Assembly (NCBI GenBank): GCA_003445035.1
Contig: DLVV01000424.1
Coordinates: 76,722-103,776 of the forward strand
Length of the DNA: 27,055 nt
Source of the DNA: Planctomycetaceae bacterium
Lineage (GTDB): Bacteria > Planctomycetota > Planctomycetia > Planctomycetales > Planctomycetaceae
Reading direction: 5' to 3'
Position numbers and translations under genes: made by a program. Shown in pieces: positions 9,737 through 17,223 of the stretch (positions are counted from its first letter, which is position 1; each line of letters opens with the position of its first letter). The notes beneath the pieces were generated by a model. That model was not told the origin of the DNA and ran no database searches. It worked only from the letters and a program-made list of their open reading frames with translations.

Positions 9737-9765
9737 TTTTCCACCCGGTGTCGGTGTCCTAGAAT
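9737..9765 (+). promoter_or_regulatory. Weak candidate promoter of the groES-like gene
   Basis: TAGAAT (9760-9765) lies about 30 bp before the GTG start, with only a poor -35 (TTTTCC, 9737-9742) at 17 bp. No CIRCE-type inverted repeat, the usual HrcA operator of groES genes, is visible in the gap. Confidence 0.35.
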
Positions 9766-9795
9766 GGAGTCGACACAGATCGGGAGCCCATCGAC

Positions 9796-10146
9796 GTGAG
9801 CGAATTTGTTGAACCCCTGGGAATGCGTGTGCTGGTCCGCAAGGACGAGTCGCGACAAACGACCAAGGGGGGCATCGTGCTGCCCGACGACGCCGAGATC
9901 CCCACGATCACCGGACGGGTGGTCGAGATCAGTGCCCAGGTCGGCAACGACGACGACTTCCCGATCAACAAGTACGACAAGATCCTGTTCCACCCCAAGA
10001 ACGCGATCCCCGTCGACTTCGAACCCGACAACCTGCTGTACGTTGTCCCCGTCGACGACGTCGTCGCCGTTTTCCGCCGTGCCCCCTCGCCCGATTCGGG
10101 AATCGAATCGACCAGCGAACTCGACGAACGGGACGAGGAAGAATGA
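9796..10146 (+). CDS. GroES-like co-chaperonin with acidic tail
   Basis: The 116-residue protein aligns with GroES along its first 95 residues: the opening PLGMRVLVRKDE, the mobile loop with GGIVL at 25-29 (the I-V-L tripeptide that docks on GroEL), and the closing strand VVPVDDVVAVF. It should cap a GroEL ring in the cytoplasm. It is longer than usual by about 20 residues, an acidic tail ending DERDEEE. The dome-loop region (FPINKYDKILFHPKNAIPVDF) is diverged. The start is GTG at 9796 with GGGAG nine bases upstream. No groEL follows; the next gene is convergent, with four bases between the stops. It is therefore probably an accessory co-chaperonin that works with a GroEL encoded elsewhere. 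Confidence 0.88.
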   Translation: MSEFVEPLGMRVLVRKDESRQTTKGGIVLPDDAEIPTITGRVVEISAQVGNDDDFPINKYDKILFHPKNAIPVDFEPDNLLYVVPVDDVVAVFRRAPSPDSGIESTSELDERDEEE

Positions 10147-10150
10147 GCGG

Positions 10151-11293
10151 CTAGCCGGCGGCCGACTCGTAGGCCGCCAGGATCGTCTCGACCGCCCGGG
10201 CTCCCATCGTCACCGGCACGTCACTGTCGCGATCGCCGTCCAGGCAATCCAGGAAGTACACGGCGTCGTCGGCCGCCGCTTCGGCCAACGGCCACCAGTC
10301 GGTCTTGGGCATCACCCCCCCGGACTCCTGCGTGCTCGACCAGAATCCCATGGGATCCTCGGGATGGGGAGTCCCCGGCTGGCTCCAGCCGGCCGCGTCG
10401 CTGAAAATTTCCAGCCGCGGGCGGTAGGCGTCAACGGTGGCCGTTGAATCGGTCCCGACCAGGTGCACCTGGTGAATGCCGTGGCTGGGATGACTCGACC
10501 ACCCGCTGCGACCGACGGTGATCGTGGTCTCCAGCCCCCCCTCCCACCCCACCAGCAACGCGGCAAAGTCCTCGGCTCCGTTGGCCTGGTGCTCGGTGAA
10601 AAAGAAATTCGCCGTGGCCGCCTCGACCGACTCGACCCGGCTCCCGGTCAGCCACTCGAACAGCACCAGTGGATAAAGCCCCACGCAGAAGAGTTCGCGT
10701 TTCGAATCGACCCAGCTGAACCGGCCGTCGGAAGCCTGTTCGCGGCGAGGTTGGCCCAGGTCGGCGGTGCCGGCGACGCCCTTGGCGAAGAGCAATTCGG
10801 CGTGCAGCCCGATCAAGGTCCCCAGCCGCCCGCTCTCGACGACCTCTCGGCACCGTCGCCCGATCGAACTGCGGACCAGGCTGAACATCTGGCTGCGGAC
10901 CCCCGAGGCCTCGACCGCCTCCACCACCTCGCGAGCCCCCTCGACGGTCGCGCAAAGCGGCTTGTCAACGTAGACGTGTTTGCCGGCCCGAGCGGCCGCC
11001 ACCGTCATCCTCGCCCGACGCTCGGGTTCCGGACACAGGCAGACCAGGTCCACGTCCTCGCGAGCCAACGCCTCCTCGTACGGCTCGATGTAGGGAATCT
11101 CCAGCTCGGCGGCCAGCGCCTGGTTGAGTTCCCGGCGTCGCGGCGGCACGTCGGACTCGTCGGTCAGTCCCACCAGCCGCACCCGGGGATCGGCGGCCAG
11201 CGCCCGCGAGTAGTTTTCCTGGTGAGACAGGTTGCCGCCAACGATCAGCAGACCGTAACGGGCCACGGCGGTGGATTCGGGGGAGGATGTCAC
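10151..11293 (-). CDS. Gfo/Idh/MocA-family oxidoreductase
   Basis: The 380-residue protein has the two-domain layout of the family. The N-terminal Rossmann part begins YGLLIVGGNLSHQ (a variant of GxGxxG), continues through VDLVCLCPEPERR and reaches the signature GKHVYVDKPL, where the catalytic-region Lys-Pro is kept. The C-terminal sheet domain includes FFFTEHQANGAEDFAALL. Family members are NAD(P)-dependent dehydrogenases acting mostly on sugars or inositols, and planctomycetes carry many; the substrate here is unknown. No signal peptide is present, unlike many planctomycetal paralogues. The start is GTG at 11293, ten bases after the amidohydrolase stop and without a clear ribosome-binding site, so translation is probably coupled. 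It is the last gene of the probable four-gene operon. Confidence 0.87.
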   Translation of the reverse strand: MTSSPESTAVARYGLLIVGGNLSHQENYSRALAADPRVRLVGLTDESDVPPRRRELNQALAAELEIPYIEPYEEALAREDVDLVCLCPEPERRARMTVAAARAGKHVYVDKPLCATVEGAREVVEAVEASGVRSQMFSLVRSSIGRRCREVVESGRLGTLIGLHAELLFAKGVAGTADLGQPRREQASDGRFSWVDSKRELFCVGLYPLVLFEWLTGSRVESVEAATANFFFTEHQANGAEDFAALLVGWEGGLETTITVGRSGWSSHPSHGIHQVHLVGTDSTATVDAYRPRLEIFSDAAGWSQPGTPHPEDPMGFWSSTQESGGVMPKTDWWPLAEAAADDAVYFLDCLDGDRDSDVPVTMGARAVETILAAYESAAG

Positions 11294-11303
11294 TGTCGGG
11301 GAA

Positions 11304-12242
11304 TCAGCCGAATTTCAACACCCGCTCGGCGTTCTTGCGGAAGACCTTCTTCTGCACCGCCGCGGGCAAATCGAGGTTGTCGAAGAGCTCGAACTGGGGC
11401 ACTTCCTGTCCGGGCTGGAGATAGTCGGTGCCGAACATCAGCCGATCCTGACGCCGGACCAGGAACTCGCGGCCGAAGGCCTTGTCGCGCGAAATCGAAT
11501 TGGCCCCGGACCCAGCCGAGAGGTCACCGTAGATGTTGGGATACCGCTCCATCAGCCGATCGATGGCTCCGCCGGCGGTGACCGGACCCTTGGGGTAACT
11601 GCCCAGGCTCTTGCAGTCGCCGGAAATCGACGCCCACCATCCCGGGCCATGTCCGATGAAGTTGAGCTTGGGATGGGCCTTGATGGCGTGTTCCAGCCGC
11701 GGCAGACCCGGTGTGTCCTTGCCACGGATCGCGTCGATGTGGAACAGCAGCGGGATACCGACCTCCTGGCAGGCCGCGTAGATCTGCATCATCAACGGGT
11801 CGTCAAAATTCAACCCCACCTTGTGTTCACCGAACCCACGGGCCCCCTGGTCGACCCAGTGCTGGATGATGCTGACGAACCCCTTGACGCCACCCCGGAC
11901 ACTGGTGCGGGGATCGATCGAGCAGAAGGGAATGAAACGGTCGGGGTGCTGTTTGGCCGCCTTGAGCGCCGGCTCGGTCAGCAACAGGAAGCTGGAGGAT
12001 TCCGGCGAGGTCAACGGCAACAGCACCGATTTCTCGACGTCGTGGTCGTCCATCCACTCGAGCAGTCCCTTGGGGGTCAGTTCCTTGTTGCCGTTCCAGG
12101 TGGTGCCGATATGGGTATGCATATCGATGTACTTGCTGGCCCGCTTCTTCGGCTCGGCCGCGTACAGCCCGCTGAAGCCCCTCAGGCCGGACAGGGCCGT
12201 GGCGGCCACCGCCGTCGAGGTGAACTGTCGTCTGGTCAACAT
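11304..12242 (-). CDS. Tat-exported amidohydrolase (Amidohydrolase_2 family)
   Basis: The 312-residue protein starts MLTRRQFTSTAVAATALSG, a twin-arginine signal, followed by a mature TIM-barrel hydrolase. Metal-site residues are visible in order: DMHTHIG (HxH on strand 1), FGEHKVG, LLFHID, NFIGHGPGW and the late Asp in MFGTDYLQPG. The end, FRKNAERVLKFG, is the usual C-terminal helix of this family. It should hydrolyse or decarboxylate a small carboxylic substrate outside the cytoplasm, but the substrate is not evident. The ATG at 12242 has GGAG six bases upstream; an upstream ATG at 12266 would bury the Tat signal. It lies 39 bp after the XdhC-like gene and 10 bp before the Gfo/Idh/MocA gene. 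Confidence 0.86.
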   Translation of the reverse strand: MLTRRQFTSTAVAATALSGLRGFSGLYAAEPKKRASKYIDMHTHIGTTWNGNKELTPKGLLEWMDDHDVEKSVLLPLTSPESSSFLLLTEPALKAAKQHPDRFIPFCSIDPRTSVRGGVKGFVSIIQHWVDQGARGFGEHKVGLNFDDPLMMQIYAACQEVGIPLLFHIDAIRGKDTPGLPRLEHAIKAHPKLNFIGHGPGWWASISGDCKSLGSYPKGPVTAGGAIDRLMERYPNIYGDLSAGSGANSISRDKAFGREFLVRRQDRLMFGTDYLQPGQEVPQFELFDNLDLPAAVQKKVFRKNAERVLKFG

Positions 12243-12281
12243 GGTTGTCTCCGGCCCTGCAGCCATTCGTTGTGGTTGGTC

Positions 12282-13376
12282 CTACCCGGTTGACGCCTTG
12301 AGTTCCTCGACGAGGCTCGGCTGCCGGTAGGCCTCGGGGAACTCCTCGAGATTCCTGACGGCGACCAGTTCGGCCACGATGCTTACGGCGATCTCGGGCA
12401 CCGACTGCGACCCGATCTCGAAGCCCAGCGGGGCGCGGACCCGACCCAGCGATTCTCTGGAGATGCCCTCACCCAACAAGTCCTCGTAGATCAGCTTGAT
12501 CTTCCGACGGCTGCCGATCATGCCAACATACGCCGCGGGGGTCTCAACAAGATGATACAGAGCCTCCTCGTCGTGGTTGTGGCCCCGGGTGACGATCACG
12601 CAGAAGGTGTTGGAATCGATCTCGAGACCCGAGAGAGCCGAGTCGATGGGGGCGACCATCAGCCGCCGCGCCCCCGGGAACCGCTCGGGATTGCAGTACT
12701 CGGCCCGGTCATCGACGACCCAGACGTCGAAGTCAACCGACTCGGCCAGTCGGGCGACGTCCTGGCCGACGTGCCCTGCTCCGACAATCAGCAACCGGCA
12801 GCGTTTCAGCTGCGGCATGAACGACGTACCCGCGGCGACATAGGGACGGCGACGGGTGGAGAGAGACTGAAGCGAATCGGTCACGCCTGCCGGAGCATCA
12901 CCTTCGGCTCGGCAGGCGACCTGCGCGCCGGTGTCGTCGAACAGGAACCGGTCGGTCGGCCGGCCGCCTCCGGATTTCTCCTCGTCCAGCACCACCGCCT
13001 CGGTGCAACCACGCCCCTCGGCCAGCACCCCGGCGAATGTCTCGTAGTAATCCAGCTCTCCGGAACTGCGGATCGGATCGACCAGCATCGTCATGCGGCC
13101 ACCGCAGATCAGGCCGTCGTCCCAGCCGTAGTCATTGTCGAGTTTGAAGGTCAGCAGTTCGGTCCGGCCATCGTCAAGCAGCCGCAAAGCCCTCCGCTTC
13201 ACCTCCGCCTCGACACAGCCACCACCGAGCGTTCCGGCCTGTGAGCCGTCCTCGTAGACCAGCATCACCGCGCCGGCCTTCTGGGGCGTCGAGCCGCGTG
13301 TTTCCACCAGGGCCGTGTAGGCCACCGGACGGCCACGCCCCACGGCCTCGGTCAACTCGGTCAGAATCTCCCTCAT
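12282..13376 (-). CDS. XdhC/CoxI-family protein
   Basis: The 364-residue protein has both XdhC domains. The N-terminal part contains GSTPQKAGAVM and TLGGGCVEAEV, with conserved Cys54, followed by LICGGRMTMLVDP. The C-terminal part is a Rossmann fold with LLIVGAGHVGQDVA (about 196-209) and the closing segments YVGMIGSRRK and GRVRAPLGFEIGS. Family members bind molybdenum cofactor and help load its sulfurated form into xanthine-dehydrogenase-type enzymes. No such large subunit, nor MocA-type cytidylyltransferase, lies in the window, so its client is elsewhere or this is a diverged paralogue. It is co-oriented with eboE 91 bp upstream and the amidohydrolase 39 bp downstream. Start ATG at 13376. 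Confidence 0.9.
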   Translation of the reverse strand: MREILTELTEAVGRGRPVAYTALVETRGSTPQKAGAVMLVYEDGSQAGTLGGGCVEAEVKRRALRLLDDGRTELLTFKLDNDYGWDDGLICGGRMTMLVDPIRSSGELDYYETFAGVLAEGRGCTEAVVLDEEKSGGGRPTDRFLFDDTGAQVACRAEGDAPAGVTDSLQSLSTRRRPYVAAGTSFMPQLKRCRLLIVGAGHVGQDVARLAESVDFDVWVVDDRAEYCNPERFPGARRLMVAPIDSALSGLEIDSNTFCVIVTRGHNHDEEALYHLVETPAAYVGMIGSRRKIKLIYEDLLGEGISRESLGRVRAPLGFEIGSQSVPEIAVSIVAELVAVRNLEEFPEAYRQPSLVEELKASTG

Positions 13377-13436
13377 CGTCTCGTTCCACCCACCGGAGCA
13401 ATGATGTCCATTAAGCTGTCAACGCCAACGACCGTC

Positions 13437-13466
13437 ATCCTAACCCAACCGCAAGGGCGAGGCCAA
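13437..13466 (-). promoter_or_regulatory. Possible promoter before the XdhC-like gene
   Basis: On the minus strand TTGGCC (13461-13466) and TAGGAT (13437-13442) are 18 bp apart, directly after the eboE stop. If real, the last three genes of the cluster could be expressed apart from eboE. Confidence 0.3.
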
Positions 13467-13467
13467 T

Positions 13468-14676
13468 TCAAGGAACACGATCGGAGACCGGGCCGGACCC
13501 GCTTCCCGACAGTTCCGCCAGCAACGCCGCCGTGGCCTTCAACTCGCCGGTCAAACCGTTGACCAGGTCCGGTCGACCCGACCCCGGCAGCACTTCCCAC
13601 GTGTAGGTCTCGACCTCCAGGTGAGGCGAATAATCGAGATCGGTAGCAACGGTGGCCAGGGCGCGACGCAGATCGGCCCGGGTGGTTCCCAGCGGCCCCA
13701 ACGATTCGGCGTCAACGGGCACGTGAAAATGCACACGCCAGGTCTCGGCTTCGAGCCACTCTGGCGGAGGAGACTCGGCGAGATCGCGATCGAGATCGAT
13801 GAACCGGAGGACGTTACCGTCGGAGGTTCGCGCGGTGACCTGGTGCAGGTACCTCGGTTCGACAAATCCCGCCAGCCGCTCTCGGCCCTCGAGGTTGTTC
13901 GCCGGGTCGTCGAGTTCGATCGCGCAGGTGATGTGGATCTTGTTGAGCCGGATCCCCGCCTCGTCGAGTCGCCGGATTGACCCCGACACGTCCTCGAACT
14001 CAACCGACTGGTGACAGACGTCGTAACAGACGCCCAGGTACTCGCGGGCGACGTCCAGAACGCCCCGCCGGTCAGCCTCCTCGAACAATTCGCCGAAAAA
14101 CGCCAGCGTTTCGTCGGTGGTCTCCAGCAGGCACAGCGGTTCGGGTTCGATCGCCAGCCGCACCCGGCTACCGGTCTCCTCGAAACGTCTGCGACCCTCA
14201 ACAGCCCACCGCAACAGCGAGTCGATGGCCTGGCCGATGAAGCCGTCGGGTTGTTCGAGATGTTTGAATCCCAGCGGAACGGTCGAGATGCTCCCCTCGG
14301 TGCCCTCGGGCAACAATTGGGAGAGAATCCCGGCACAGGCCAGCGTGTAGTCAAGACGTTGGGGGGCAGCCCAGTCGGGCAGGTAGACCTGCTCCTTGAC
14401 CCGCTCGCCGTGAAAATCGCCGTAGGGGAACGCGTTGAGCGTGTAGCAGACGAGCCCGCGTTCGGCGAGTTGTTCGGCCAGGCGCCGTGGACCCCGAACA
14501 TCGGCGGTCAACTCGGCGATCACCGGAGCCGCCAGCCACAATCCGGCTGCCAGGGGCTGACCGAAGGATCGCGAAACCGGAACGGTGTAACTGTCCAGTC
14601 CCGACACCACTTCCTCCAGGCTCCGGCCCGGATGGACGTTCGTGCAGTAACTCAGAGGTAATCGACTCAGGCTCAT
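13468..14676 (-). CDS. eboE: EboE-like metabolite traffic protein (sugar-phosphate isomerase/epimerase-type TIM barrel)
   Basis: The 402-residue protein matches the EboE family from its first residues: LSYCTNVHPG, then GLWLAAPVIAEL, CYTLNAFPYGDFHG, VYLPDW and EGSISTVPLGFK. Later segments (RLAIEPEPLCLLETTDE, CYDVCHQSVEFED, LNKIHITCAIE, WRVHFHVPVD) give the Glu/His/Asp metal-binding pattern of xylose-isomerase-like TIM barrels. In ebo clusters (eboA-F with a UbiA-type prenyltransferase) these proteins are linked to moving or modifying metabolites such as the cyanobacterial scytonemin precursor; the biochemical reaction is not established. No other ebo gene is in this window. The ATG at 14676 fits the family length and has GGGAG twelve bases upstream; the frame extends to 15027 across the divergent sigma-factor gene, which is not credible. 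It heads the probable operon with XdhC. Confidence 0.85.
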   Translation of the reverse strand: MSLSRLPLSYCTNVHPGRSLEEVVSGLDSYTVPVSRSFGQPLAAGLWLAAPVIAELTADVRGPRRLAEQLAERGLVCYTLNAFPYGDFHGERVKEQVYLPDWAAPQRLDYTLACAGILSQLLPEGTEGSISTVPLGFKHLEQPDGFIGQAIDSLLRWAVEGRRRFEETGSRVRLAIEPEPLCLLETTDETLAFFGELFEEADRRGVLDVAREYLGVCYDVCHQSVEFEDVSGSIRRLDEAGIRLNKIHITCAIELDDPANNLEGRERLAGFVEPRYLHQVTARTSDGNVLRFIDLDRDLAESPPPEWLEAETWRVHFHVPVDAESLGPLGTTRADLRRALATVATDLDYSPHLEVETYTWEVLPGSGRPDLVNGLTGELKATAALLAELSGSGSGPVSDRVP

Positions 14677-14729
14677 CGCGTCCGTCAGCTCCCAATCTTC
14701 ATCCAATTGGCCATCGTAACAGCATCTGC

Positions 14730-14759
14730 GTGACGACCGCAGTTCTGCCGACGTATACT
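14730..14759 (+). promoter_or_regulatory. Candidate promoter of the ECF sigma gene
   Basis: GTGACG (14730-14735) and TATACT (14754-14759) are 18 bp apart, facing the sigma-factor gene. The predicted leader is about 130 nt. The region lies between the divergent eboE and sigma starts. Confidence 0.4.
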
Positions 14760-14896
14760 GGGTGTGAAGACCGGCGGGTCGAAAGTCGAGTTTCTCCGTC
14801 CCGAATCCCTTTGCTGGGACCATTCCGACCGATTCAACAGGAACCTCACGCCTGCAACGGGGTTCATTCTCCACAAGCGGCCGTGGACTCTCGCAC

Positions 14897-15511
14897 GTGA
14901 TCAGTAGCAGCAACCAGTTCAAATTCCTCCACGATCCGGACGTGCAGCGGATGCTCCGCGTGCAGGACGGCGACGAGGAAGCGTTCGGAGAACTGGTCGA
15001 ATCATTCCGCGAACGATTGATCCACATTTTTTCGCACCTCGTCGGTGGCCAGGACGCAGCCGAAGACCTGGCGCAGGAAGTCTTCCTGCGGATCTACCGG
15101 GCACGCGAGTCCTATCGCCCGACGGCGAAGTTCTCCACCTGGCTGTTCCGCATCGCCAACAACCTGGCCTACAACGCCCGTCGGACACTGGGTCGGCGTA
15201 AGGAAGTCACGATCACGGCGGACGATTCGGGCCCACTGGGTCCGCGGCCGGCCGAGCAGTTGCTCGCCGACCAATCCGCGCTGCTGCCCTCACGTCAATT
15301 CGTCACCCGCGAGATGCGGGACCAGGTCCAGGAAGCCATCGAATCGCTCAATGACCGCCAGCGGCTGGCCGTCCTGTTGCACAAGTTCGAAGGCATGAGC
15401 TACGCGGACATCGGGTTGTCGATGGACCTGACGCCGCAGGCGGTCAAGAGCCTGCTGTCACGGGCCCGCGAGAACCTGAAACTCCACCTCAAGAAGTACG
15501 TCTCCAACTGA
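14897..15511 (+). CDS. ECF-family RNA polymerase sigma factor
   Basis: The 204-residue protein has both ECF regions. Sigma2 spans about residues 25-92, with DLAQEVFLRIYRAR and FSTWLFRIANNLAYNARR, the -10 recognition and core-binding parts. Sigma4 spans about 144-198, with LNDRQRLAVLLHKFEGMSYADIG and the helix-turn-helix SMDLTPQAVKSLLSRARENL. The linker (residues 93-143) is longer than in minimal ECF factors. It directs RNA polymerase to a specific regulon. The start is taken as GTG at 14897; there is no good ribosome-binding site, and a later GTG or ATG within the next 20 codons is possible. The anti-sigma-like gene follows after 20 bp, the usual order for a sigma and its membrane regulator. 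Confidence 0.9.
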   Translation: MISSSNQFKFLHDPDVQRMLRVQDGDEEAFGELVESFRERLIHIFSHLVGGQDAAEDLAQEVFLRIYRARESYRPTAKFSTWLFRIANNLAYNARRTLGRRKEVTITADDSGPLGPRPAEQLLADQSALLPSRQFVTREMRDQVQEAIESLNDRQRLAVLLHKFEGMSYADIGLSMDLTPQAVKSLLSRARENLKLHLKKYVSN

Positions 15512-15531
15512 CCCGCTCTGACCCACCCCGC

Positions 15532-17223
15532 ATGAATCCTGACGATCACCCCCTGCCGCACGACGAGCCGCACGACGAGTCGACCCGGATCGACCCCTTG
15601 CCGGTCAGCAGCGGAGACGGTCCGTCGCCTCAAGCGGCCGATGAGACGTTGGCGGAATTGCCAGCCGGCGACTTGAAAGAGCGGACCGGTGAGACGACTG
15701 CCGAATTTGGTCCCGGCTGGAAATCCAATCTGGTCGCCTATCTCGACGGCGAGTTGAGCGAACCGGACATGCACGAGCTCGACGAGGTGTTGCTGCAGGA
15801 TCCCGCCGCGCGGGCCAGCGTCGAGCAGCTGCGACAGACCTGGGACCTGCTGGACGTTCTGCCGCGACCGTCGGTCACCGAGGAATTCTCGGCCCAGACC
15901 CTGGCGACGATCCAGGCGATCCAGGATGAAGATCCGCCGGCCCCGCCGGCGTGGACCGGCCGCATCCTGGCAGTCGGCCTCTGGATTGTGCTGCTGTCTG
16001 TCTCATCGGCCGCCGGCGTGTTCGTGGCCGATCGGTGGCAACCCGATCCCACCGACCACCTGATCCGACAGCTCTCGGTCGTCGAACGACTGGAGGTCTA
16101 TCGCGACATTGGCGATGTCGACTTCCTCGTCGCACTCGCCGACACCGAACGATTCCCCCGCACCGACAGCCTCGAGTTGTCCCCGCTGGTACCAATCCCC
16201 GAGACGGCCGAAGGCCGCTGGACCTACGTGGCCAAGCTGCCCTCCGACCGACGGAGACGATTGAAGAAGAATCTCGAGGACTTCGACAACCTGGCCGGTC
16301 CCAGGCGGTCGAAACTGGAGCAGCTCGACCAGCAGGTCACCGAAAAAGAGACGCTGGCCAAAATCGCCATCGACTTTCACGACTGGACCAAGACGCTCCA
16401 GCCCTGGCAGCGGGACGAGCTCCGCAAGCAGCGTGCCGGTGCGTCGAGCAAGGTCGAACTCGTCGTGAAATACCTCGACGAGCAGAAGAAGCGAGACGAC
16501 GACCGGGCAGCGGGCTGGCCACTGGCTTTCGGCAACCGAATAAGCCCGGTTCTCGACAATGCGGACTTCACGAGGGTCATCAATGTGATCGCCGACCGGT
16601 TGTCGCCGATGATGAAGCAGCAGTTGTTGAACAACGACCAAGTCAACGGAACCGCGTGGGCTGTGCGCGTCGTCGAGCTGTCGACCTCATCGGGCCGTCC
16701 TCGTTCCGGAGACCGTCCTCCCTCACCCGCCGGACGACCCCGGGAACAATGGCCCAATCCGGAATTGGGACGAGCGATTGTCGAGGTGATCTCCGATGGG
16801 TCGGTCCGTGAGTGGCTGAACGAGGTCCCGCACGGGGAACCCGCCAGGGCCCGCTTGGCCACCCTCATGATCCGCAGCCTCTGGACCGAGGGACGACGCG
16901 AGTTGAAACGAAACGAGCCGACGAGTCGCGAACTCGAGGAGTTGTTTGTCGAACTCTCGCGGGAGGAGCAGGACGATTTGATGACGTTGCCGACGTCGGA
17001 GTATCGTGAACGGCTGAAACGGATTCACCACAGGCAAACGAACCCGGAAGGCATCGCTCACCAGAGGCAACGACTGCTCCGCCTGATCGGACGTCTCCTG
17101 CCGCGTCGTGGTCGACGAAATGGAAACGGGACGAACAAGCGGGACTTGCCCTCTCGCGATCAACGCCTGGAACGACCGCCATTCCGTTCCCCGGCTACTG
17201 CCCCCCCTGGCGATACTCGTTGA
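15532..17223 (+). CDS. Large single-pass membrane protein, probable anti-sigma factor
   Basis: The 563-residue protein lies 20 bp after the ECF sigma gene. Residues 1-62 are acidic and disordered-looking. Residues 63-125 (WKSNLVAYLDGELSEPDMHELDE onward) have the helical pattern and the YLDGEL motif typical of anti-sigma N-terminal domains, but the HxxxCxxC zinc motif is absent. One membrane helix lies at about 145-167. About 400 periplasmic residues follow, charged and helical, with a Pro/Arg-rich break (SGRPRSGDRPPSPAGRP, about 384-400) and a strongly basic tail. Inference: it holds the sigma factor at the membrane and releases it on a signal sensed by the long periplasmic part. That part is far larger than in usual anti-sigma factors and matches no fold I recognise. 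The 3' end overlaps the convergent PhoD-type gene by 29 bp. Confidence 0.82.
   Translation: MNPDDHPLPHDEPHDESTRIDPLPVSSGDGPSPQAADETLAELPAGDLKERTGETTAEFGPGWKSNLVAYLDGELSEPDMHELDEVLLQDPAARASVEQLRQTWDLLDVLPRPSVTEEFSAQTLATIQAIQDEDPPAPPAWTGRILAVGLWIVLLSVSSAAGVFVADRWQPDPTDHLIRQLSVVERLEVYRDIGDVDFLVALADTERFPRTDSLELSPLVPIPETAEGRWTYVAKLPSDRRRRLKKNLEDFDNLAGPRRSKLEQLDQQVTEKETLAKIAIDFHDWTKTLQPWQRDELRKQRAGASSKVELVVKYLDEQKKRDDDRAAGWPLAFGNRISPVLDNADFTRVINVIADRLSPMMKQQLLNNDQVNGTAWAVRVVELSTSSGRPRSGDRPPSPAGRPREQWPNPELGRAIVEVISDGSVREWLNEVPHGEPARARLATLMIRSLWTEGRRELKRNEPTSRELEELFVELSREEQDDLMTLPTSEYRERLKRIHHRQTNPEGIAHQRQRLLRLIGRLLPRRGRRNGNGTNKRDLPSRDQRLERPPFRSPATAPPGDTR

Noticed and set aside
9712..9795. Possible CIRCE heat-shock operator before the groES-like gene
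   Set aside because: No TTAGCACTC/GAGTGCTAA-like inverted repeat is present.
14677..15027. N-terminal extension of eboE by 117 codons
   Set aside because: It would run antisense through the start of the ECF sigma gene, and the family begins at the ATG at 14676.
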